Shown: piece by piece, positions 33,001-38,266 of the stretch
How positions within the stretch are numbered: position 1 is the stretch's first letter
Layout of the letters: the number at the start of each line of letters is the position of its first letter
From: Paraliobacillus quinghaiensis
GTDB taxonomy: Bacteria; Bacillota; Bacilli; Bacillales; Amphibacillaceae
Direction of reading: 5' to 3'
Length of the DNA stretch: 38,266 bases
Assembly (NCBI RefSeq): GCF_003426025.1
Contig: NZ_QJSH01000025.1
Span: 1 to 38,266, forward strand
The notes under the pieces: model-generated
Told to the model about the DNA's origin: nothing
Database searches by the model: none
The model's input: only the letters and a program-made list of their open reading frames with translations
Made by a program: the position numbers and the translations under genes

Positions 33001-33425
33001 TCTCTATACCTTGGAAGAAGATTGATTACTTTCTAGTTTAACAATCGACACTCGATTTTGGAACAACATTTACTATAGCGTAGTTTATTTGTACTACGCA
33101 ACAAATGACTTTGTTTGTTATTAGTTAAGGTTCTTCAACACTTGTTCCAAATTGTTAAATAATATAAAACACTTAGCAAGGGTATTAAATAATTCACTTA
33201 TTCAACACTTTGGACCTGAATAGCGAAGCTACCTGTGCCCCAGGTACAAACAGCTCGCTCGTCTAGTTACAAAGCCAATAGCAAAATAGCTAGTGAGTGT
33301 CTTATCTCCTTACCTCACTCCCTTATGTACTAAGAGAGTCGGCAACCTTTGAATTCGAAGGAAGAGTTTTAAATAACAATACCTAATCATAGAATTAAAA
33401 AAAAACAAAAAATGAGGTGTATTGA
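33001..33425. other. Non-coding region with stacked hairpins
   Basis: No gene in about 425 bases. At 33221-33245 two small hairpins abut: TAGC-GAA-GCTA and ACCTG-TGCCC-CAGGT. The surrounding sequence is more GC-rich than the island average, suggesting a remnant of a mobile or structured RNA element that I cannot name. Confidence 0.4.
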
Positions 33426-34169
33426 TTGGGGATATGTATATTATTTAGACAGTATCAAAATGAAAATCCTTTTAGAGACCACTTATTTGAATTAGCAGAA
33501 CATTTTCCTGGTGACGAGTTAATTATTTCAACAGGATATATTCAAGAATCTATTTTTTTTGACTCTAGTGACCCACAACCAAATGGTAGAAATTATATCG
33601 ATGATTTTGCAATTGCTATAAATGATGGCTTACCTCCAGGAGGAAAATTAAGTATTATAGGCGGACGTTTTTGGCAACATGAGGATACTTGTTTATCAAA
33701 GAACGGTCATACTTTTGTTCAAGGTCTAAATTATATTAAAGATTCAAAATGTCATTTGTGTAATTTCTATCACTTTAAAGATTACATAGAAAATAATACT
33801 AACATACATACAAAACCAATAAATGTTCAATTTTACCATGATAGTAATTGGCATGCTAAAGTAGCAGTAAAGTTACTAGATGGTGAATTTGTTGGTGGGA
33901 TAATAGGTAGTAGTAATTTAACTGATCCATCCTTTAGTTCATATCACAAATATCCTAATAAAGAATGTGACGTATTTTTTTGGAATAGGAAGCTACTATC
34001 TAAAGGTAATATTGAGTGTAGTATAGATTCAATGACATGGGAACAAATTAAAAATTTTGATGGTATTCATTCAATTACTAGAATCCCAGTACAAATTACA
34101 ACAAAGGGACTTTCTGAAAGAGATATTTACAAAAACATTATTACTTCGGTTAAGAAGTATAGGTTATGA
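33426..34169 (+). CDS. Phospholipase D-family nuclease-like protein
   Basis: The 247-residue protein starts at TTG 33426 with GAGGTG 8 bases upstream. Residues 143-164 carry one PLD/HKD motif: WHAKVAVKLLDG (H143, K145) followed by GGIIGSSNLTDPSF. Upstream strands GDELIISTGYI and GGKLSIIGGRF fit the fold. PLD-fold nucleases such as NgoFVII-type restriction enzymes act as dimers, each with one HKD motif, to cut DNA; others act on lipids. With a single motif and an island setting a DNA nuclease is more likely. No partner gene is adjacent. The C-terminus is short, so it may be truncated. Confidence 0.7.
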   Translation: MGICILFRQYQNENPFRDHLFELAEHFPGDELIISTGYIQESIFFDSSDPQPNGRNYIDDFAIAINDGLPPGGKLSIIGGRFWQHEDTCLSKNGHTFVQGLNYIKDSKCHLCNFYHFKDYIENNTNIHTKPINVQFYHDSNWHAKVAVKLLDGEFVGGIIGSSNLTDPSFSSYHKYPNKECDVFFWNRKLLSKGNIECSIDSMTWEQIKNFDGIHSITRIPVQITTKGLSERDIYKNIITSVKKYRL

Positions 34170-34339
34170 ATTTCTGTGAAAATTATGCATTTTATAATAT
34201 GGAGCTACTTCGTCACATTTTTATCTTTCGCAATATGGACCGTTTGTGGAAAATTCTTCATCTCACTATTTTTTTCAGCTTGTTGAGGAAGAATAATTGT
34301 TGCACAATATGTGTCTACTGCGTAGCAAGGTAAACACGT

Positions 34340-34640
34340 GTATATGTTAATTGAAAAGTGAACCATATGACAACTTAATATTGAACCACCAAAAGTTTGT
34401 GAATTTTATAATAGCAGTAAACAAGAAGGCTTTATACGGAGAGGTGGGCATGATACCCTATCAAAAATTGCGAAATGTTATTATTCCTCACGCTTTCGCA
34501 AAACATTCATGCCTGTAGAGGCTCCGTGTCAAGCCAAGAAACACTTTAAATATCACATGAAGGTTTGTGAAAAACACTCTTCTTTACTAGTTCACTTTTA
34601 ATTGCGAATTGGTTCAATATTAAGTTGCGAAATACAACAC
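34340..34640. mobile_element. Internally deleted IS21-like element
   Basis: CAACTTAATATTGAACC (34371-34387) and GGTTCAATATTAAGTTG (34611-34627) are exact 17-bp inverted copies, and AAAGTGAAC-type subterminal repeats lie beside both. Several subterminal repeats are typical of IS21-family ends. Between them a short frame starts at ATG 34450 after GGAGAGGTGGGC (MIPYQKLRN...) but ends after a few codons, which looks like the start of a transposase gene joined to the far end by a deletion. The IS21 assignment is inference. Confidence 0.5.
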
Positions 34641-34786
34641 GTAATAGGAAGCAAATTCTGAGCGAAAACATTTTATAAATGATTCACACTTATATCTTAA
34701 CCTCTGATTGCAACTTACTTAGATGTAGGGTCTGCATCCTTTATATATGTCTTTTAAATACATCATTTTTTCTTTCATTATTTTCA

Positions 34787-35230
34787 TTAGTCAGAAAACT
34801 TAAAAAGTAATTCAAGTGAACTTTTAAACTTTTTGAATATGCCTACATATTCTTCAACTCTTTCATCTAGTGAGAGTTCAGAATCTTGATAATCTAGTTT
34901 GATCATTAATCGAATTAAAGATCGATTTTTTAATCCTGGAACTATGTGCAATTTATGACCGACAAGTAATTCAATATTGGCTTTATACAAATCAAAAACA
35001 GATTGTATTTTATCTGCAAATTCCGTTTGATAAGATTCAATAAATAGTTCTGCATGGTGATATTTTTTATAAACAAAGACAAACCGCCAATTCATCTTTA
35101 AAAATTGATATCCTACAAAATAGTCTCTACTACCATTATAATTTGCTGTATAATCTGTTTCAGCATTTATTTTATTAGATACTGCTTTTAAAAATAATTT
35201 TACATATTTTTCCTCGCGCAATATTCTCAT
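34787..35230 (-). CDS. Hypothetical protein
   Basis: A 147-residue soluble, helix-rich protein (MRILREEKYVKLFLKAVSN, then AELFIESYQTEFADKIQSVF, ending FKSSLELLFKFSD). Only a weak AAGG precedes ATG 35230. No recognised motif; the general look (mixed strands followed by long helices) recalls small DUF4268-like proteins, but this is a weak impression. It is isolated between the IS21-like remnant and the DUF898 gene. Confidence 0.5.
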   Translation of the reverse strand: MRILREEKYVKLFLKAVSNKINAETDYTANYNGSRDYFVGYQFLKMNWRFVFVYKKYHHAELFIESYQTEFADKIQSVFDLYKANIELLVGHKLHIVPGLKNRSLIRLMIKLDYQDSELSLDERVEEYVGIFKKFKSSLELLFKFSD

Positions 35231-35376
35231 CCTTATATACTATATTTATCACTGTAAATAATTTTTACAATGTTCCTTAAGACATTTAATATAAGTTTTA
35301 ATGAAATCATTTATTTTTCACTTATATCCAGTCTCTAATAGAAACAACTTACTAATCAATGCAACCTTATTTAGAA

Positions 35377-35703
35377 TTAATCAACAAAACTCGTATGCTT
35401 AACTTTCCATTTTTCCAATTTTATAAATAACCAAAATGAATAAATGCCTAATGTGATTACAAATAATGCCCACCATTTAATCCAATTCCCGAATAAACCC
35501 ACTGCAGATCCAGTAAACTGCAAACGCCTTCCATCAATGACAGTATGGTTAACTTTCCAGGCATACTTCATTGTTATTGACCAAGGATAGCAAATCCCCA
35601 ATGTGAAAACTGTAACTAAAAATCCAAGAATGCTCCATCCTATATATTGCAACAACCCTCCATCAAAATAAGACTTCCGTTCTACATGAGCCTGATTTTC
35701 CAT
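35377..35703 (-). CDS. DUF898 family membrane protein
   Basis: A 108-residue protein of the DUF898 (YjgN-like) type: SYFDGGLLQYIGWSILGFLV, TLGICYPWSITMKYAWKVNH, INGRR-like IDGRRLQFTGSAVGLFGNW and WLFIKLEKWKVKH. It has two or three membrane helices. ATG 35703 is chosen with AAAGGATG 7 bases upstream; ATG 35712 lies inside that site. Function unknown; such proteins are common chromosomal membrane proteins, so this may mark the island's right border. Confidence 0.8.
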   Translation of the reverse strand: MENQAHVERKSYFDGGLLQYIGWSILGFLVTVFTLGICYPWSITMKYAWKVNHTVIDGRRLQFTGSAVGLFGNWIKWWALFVITLGIYSFWLFIKLEKWKVKHTSFVD

Positions 35704-35712
35704 TTTATACAT

Positions 35713-36042
35713 CCTTTATGTCTTACAGTTTCTACAAAATTCTACTAATTCCTGTTATATCTTCAAATTATCTTTAATATATTTATTTGTGCTGATGACA
35801 TCAGATAGAAGTAACGCAACGCTACTAAACACTTATTGATTTGACTAAATAAAAAAGATACCTACTACTCCCAAAAGACATTTGTCCATTGGAAGTACCA
35901 GGTACCTTATTTCTAAACTACTATTTTTATATTTATTAATGTCCTATCATTTTAGGGCTTTACTGATAAATTACCCCTTTCTCTACTTACTGCTTCATCC
36001 TTCTTTTTTTTAATAAGGCAACTATTAGGCAACCACCAATAT
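35713..36042. other. Intergenic gap with one interspersed repeat
   Basis: 330 bases without a credible gene between two minus-strand genes. It holds the 27-base repeat at 35882-35908 and nothing else that I can support. Confidence 0.4.
35882..35908. repeat. 27-base repeat shared with 32971-32997
   Basis: TTGTCCATTGGAAGTACC then AGGTACCTT; nearly identical to the copy at 32971. The inner AAGTACCAGGTACC also matches the arm at 21796-21806. Confidence 0.65.
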
Positions 36043-37134
36043 CTAATTAAACTTCACATCAAATACATCAATTTTATACCAGGTGTACTTTCCTTCTTCC
36101 AACATCCAGGAGACATTTAACTTTATTGGAATTGTAATTCCATCAACTACTGTTTGCTCAATAATTTCTCCTATACATTCCAATCGCTCAGCATTTTCAT
36201 CAGTATCTTTAAATCTAAGTGCAGTAATCTTTTCTAAGTCTCCATTCTCCTTAAAATAAAAGGTTGCAGATCCTGTTACACCTTGATGGGTCATTGTTGC
36301 TTTTGCTGAATACTGGTCAATACTTTTCCAAGTAATATACGAACTTAGAGCAGCAGAAGGGTACCATGGCATTTCAAGTAAATATCTTTGTAAGGTAGAT
36401 TCATTTGCTTTCCAATTATCTGAAACATTTGCCACTGATATGAGAGATGCCAGTTTAATTGTCATGTCACTCTTACCATCTATATATAAGTCTCTTCCAA
36501 CCACGTGCATAAATGGATTGACACGCATATTCACATTCCAAATGAATCCTGGTTCCTCAACAGTTATATATTGCTCAGCTTCAGCAGTAGTCCACTTCTC
36601 CTGTGAAGGTTTCAACTTCATAAGACCTTTTTGCTTTAAGCTTACAGTATTTATTTTTTCTTTCCCAACTACACCGACATTTTTAAGCCACTTTTGAACT
36701 GGAAGTGGGACGACTTCTACCATCTCTTCCGTAATTACTTGTTTATTATCAACTCTATTTACTTTAGATTGAAGCATTTGAAAGTCATTGTTAGTCTGTA
36801 AATTGAAGGACCATCCACCATAGCCAATAAGGACACCAGCTAAAATAATAACATTGGCAATAGTACCAAACTTAGCATCTTGCCACGTAAGAAAGATTAA
36901 AAATTGAGAAATAATAATAGCTAATAGACCAGGCATCCACCACCAATCTTGATTTAGCAGGATCGAAAAAAGGGCTAGTAGAAATAAAATTGCTGTAATC
37001 AACCATAACAATCCAATAGGTTTTGATATTTGAATTGTTAACTGATTTAACTCTGCCATTCTAAAAGCCTTTAAAAATCCCATTAAATGAATAAGACCAT
37101 GAATAAAAATTAAAAAAAGAAAGATTCCTTTCAT
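36043..37134 (-). CDS. DUF6544-like membrane protein
   Basis: The 363-residue protein has three or four membrane helices in its first 115 residues (MKGIFLFLIFIHGLIHLMGF; GLLWLITAILFLLALFSILL; GLLAIIISQFLIFLTW; IANVIILAGVLIGYGGW), followed by a 240-residue soluble part with VEVVPLPVQKWLKNVGVVG and MPWYPSAALSSYITWKSID, the pattern of DUF6544. The start ATG follows AAGGAGGAAAACAA. Function unknown. It is probably a normal chromosomal gene rather than island cargo. Confidence 0.75.
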   Translation of the reverse strand: MKGIFLFLIFIHGLIHLMGFLKAFRMAELNQLTIQISKPIGLLWLITAILFLLALFSILLNQDWWWMPGLLAIIISQFLIFLTWQDAKFGTIANVIILAGVLIGYGGWSFNLQTNNDFQMLQSKVNRVDNKQVITEEMVEVVPLPVQKWLKNVGVVGKEKINTVSLKQKGLMKLKPSQEKWTTAEAEQYITVEEPGFIWNVNMRVNPFMHVVGRDLYIDGKSDMTIKLASLISVANVSDNWKANESTLQRYLLEMPWYPSAALSSYITWKSIDQYSAKATMTHQGVTGSATFYFKENGDLEKITALRFKDTDENAERLECIGEIIEQTVVDGITIPIKLNVSWMLEEGKYTWYKIDVFDVKFN

Positions 37135-37317
37135 TTGTTTTCCTCCTTAACTTATTTGCCATAAGTTTCACCTGTTACCTTTCACTAAACATCATTCACT
37201 TATTTGAACACCGTTTAATGATACAGTAAACCTTCCTAAGTCGCTTTGTCAAGAACTTTCTTTACGAAAATAATTCTTGAAAAACAAGAAACACCTATGT
37301 ATTTAATTAACAAGACA

Positions 37318-37372
37318 TAAGGGATCTTGCTCTCTTATGGACAAGTGCCCACAAAGAGGGGCTGACCCCTTT
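37318..37372. repeat. Hairpin repeat, GGACAAGTGCCC centre
   Basis: A diverged member of the family at 31798: arms AAGGGATCTTGC and GGGGCTGACCCCTTT around TTATGGACAAGTGCCCAC. It lies just after the 37403 minus-strand gene and may terminate it. Confidence 0.6.
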
Positions 37373-37402
37373 ACGTATTATTAAAAGATTTCGAGTCTCG
37401 TT

Positions 37403-37690
37403 CTAAAACAAATCCGGTCTTCTTTGTGAAAAGTAATACGGATGCGATTCAATAAAATTTACCGCTTCCGAATCACTTAACACTTCCGTTGTGCTGTCTT
37501 CAAATCGTTCATTTTCCTTGCCGTCAAAGAATTTACCTGTAGTAATTTTCGTTACCTCAACACTCCCCCAAGATACACTCATTTCTGTCTGATGACTAGT
37601 TTTTCCATAACTGCTGTATGGTTGATACGTATGACTTATTCCATCGAATTCTCCAGCTTTAAGGGCTGTTAACACTTCTTCTCTTTTCAT
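37403..37690 (-). CDS. Hypothetical protein
   Basis: A 95-residue protein (MKREEVLTALKAGEFDGIS, ending HPYYFSQRRPDLF) whose ATG 37690 follows AAGGAAGG. It is polar and beta-rich in the middle; no recognised domain. A GCCGC-ATAG-GCGGC mini-hairpin lies about 20 bases upstream and could affect expression. Confidence 0.6.
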   Translation of the reverse strand: MKREEVLTALKAGEFDGISHTYQPYSSYGKTSHQTEMSVSWGSVEVTKITTGKFFDGKENERFEDSTTEVLSDSEAVNFIESHPYYFSQRRPDLF

Positions 37691-37829
37691 TTGAGCCTTC
37701 CTTTCTGCCGCCTATGCGGCTAAAAACAATCATGAACACACCACTTTCTTCAGGGCTTTTTACAGTATATGAATGCTAGTATTATAGTAGGCCATTAAAG
37801 TGAACCTTCAATCATTGGCGGGTTTTAAA

Positions 37830-37885
37830 AAAGGATTCAGACCCTTCATATGGACAAGTGTCCACCGTGAGGGTCTGAATCCTTT
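37830..37885. repeat. Hairpin repeat with 16-bp perfect arms
   Basis: AAAGGATTCAGACCCT (37830-37845) and AGGGTCTGAATCCTTT (37870-37885) are exact inverted copies around TCATATGGACAAGTGTCCAC. The best-preserved member of this family in the window; a T-run follows. Confidence 0.75.
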
Positions 37886-37889
37886 ATTT

Positions 37890-37974
37890 TTTTTTGGAAG
37901 CAAAGAACCACCGTCTCCTGCTTCCAAAAAAGCCGAGAACACCCGTGACTTCAGTCGTGGGATGAATCGGCTTT
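37890..37974 (+). ncRNA. Stacked hairpins resembling an IS200/IS605 end or TnpB guide-RNA scaffold
   Basis: TTTTTTGGAAGCA (37890-37902) pairs with TGCTTCCAAAAAA (37919-37931). Next, AAAGCCGA (37929-37936) pairs with TCGGCTTT (37967-37974) around an inner hairpin CCCGTGACT-TC-AGTCGTGGG. A GAxx-stem-ATGAATCGG design like this recurs at ends of IS200/IS605 elements and in their reRNA. No tnpB frame lies adjacent, so it would be a remnant. Confidence 0.4.
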
Positions 37975-38139
37975 GGTTTTGAATTCTATTTTCTAATTAA
38001 CACAGAAACCTTTTCCGCTATTGATAACCGTCAGTCCTCTTCGTTGTTGAAAGCACCAGTAGGAAGAATTGCATAATCTGACCCATTTTCACCATTTCCT
38101 TACATGTCTGACACCTTTATATTATTTAGCCTCTGTTTC

Positions 38140-38266
38140 TTGAACTACTCGGCACTGAAGTACCGAGATTCCTAAGTACAGAAACCTACCGGTTTCTAAT
38201 TGATTAGGCGATCCCCTCAGGTCCTGAGGTTAAGAAGTCTTACGGCTTCATTTTTAAGATTGATTC
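38140..38266 (-). ncRNA. Possible TnpB guide-RNA scaffold / IS605-type right end at window edge
   Basis: Read on the minus strand there are four hairpins: GAAG/CTTC, CCTCAGG-A-CCTGAGG, AGAAACC-GGTA-GGTTTCT, and CTCGG-TACTTCAGTG-CCGAG, ending in TAGTTCAA at 38140. The last hairpin with a TTCAA end is the pattern of the 3' end of IS605-type elements, where the TnpB guide RNA stops and the flanking DNA acts as guide (here about 38120-38139). A tnpB gene would be expected to the right, outside the window. Confidence 0.4.

Noticed and set aside
33165-33205. Sequence like the XRE gene segment LARVLN
   Set aside because: Only about 20 bases match; too short to call a gene fragment.
37800-37982. Plus-strand frame of 60 codons
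   Set aside because: It runs through the hairpin repeat and the guide-RNA-like structure; no ribosome site.
1-38266. CRISPR array, tRNA or rRNA genes
   Set aside because: No regularly spaced direct repeats, cloverleaf or rRNA-like segments were seen on reading the window; short hairpins are explained by the repeat families.

Overview
The window reads as part of a low-GC Gram-positive (Bacillales, probably Bacillaceae) chromosome. It is AT-rich, its Shine-Dalgarno sites are strong GGAGG types, several genes start with TTG, there are two ComK-like reading frames, and small hairpin repeats of the kind scattered through Bacillus-like genomes recur. Nothing here is a core housekeeping operon. Most of the window is a dense defence/mobile island, with two ordinary membrane-protein genes near the right end.

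Left part (1-7.1 kb, all minus strand): a partial unknown gene; a DUF4365 nuclease-like gene whose 3' end is cut by an in-frame TAA; a tiny membrane ORF; an unknown small protein paired with a GIY-YIG nuclease; and an 810-residue protein joining a UvrD-type helicase, a PD-(D/E)XK-like domain and a LexA/S24 self-cleaving protease domain. Next come a plus-strand SIR2-like NADase gene (7.7-9.4 kb), a one-TM protein, a MITE-like insertion with 9-bp target duplication, a broken DUF262/GmrSD-like gene, and a DUF2075 helicase with an upstream MazG-type pyrophosphohydrolase.

Centre (15-21.7 kb): the most coherent unit. Two paralogous amino-methyltransferase genes (minus) are divergent from four genes (plus): two unknown proteins, a McrB-like AAA+ ATPase, and a protein with a C-terminal PD-(D/E)XK nuclease. 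The layout recalls BsuMI/LlaJI-type restriction-modification, but the methyltransferases carry amino-methyltransferase (SPPY) motifs rather than m5C motifs. The shared promoter region holds two back-to-back palindromes.

Right-centre (21.9-32 kb): an unknown protein, a protein joining an HExxH metallopeptidase-like domain to a RelE-like toxin domain, a small unknown protein, an XRE regulator, a ComK-like gene, a DUF3883 protein with a very acidic N-terminus, then a second ComK-like copy carrying a frameshift. The two ComK copies lie in an approximately 845-bp direct duplication. A small antisense ORF within it has a third copy near 32.7 kb. A complete McrB-McrC type IV restriction operon follows, then a small zinc-ribbon gene.

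Right end (32-38.3 kb): remnants of a group II intron (domain V visible), an internally deleted IS21-like element, a PLD-family nuclease-like gene, an unknown gene, DUF898 and DUF6544-like membrane proteins, a short unknown protein, several hairpin repeats, and at the right edge structures resembling IS200/IS605 ends or TnpB guide-RNA scaffolds. Function calls are from motif reading only; no database search was possible.
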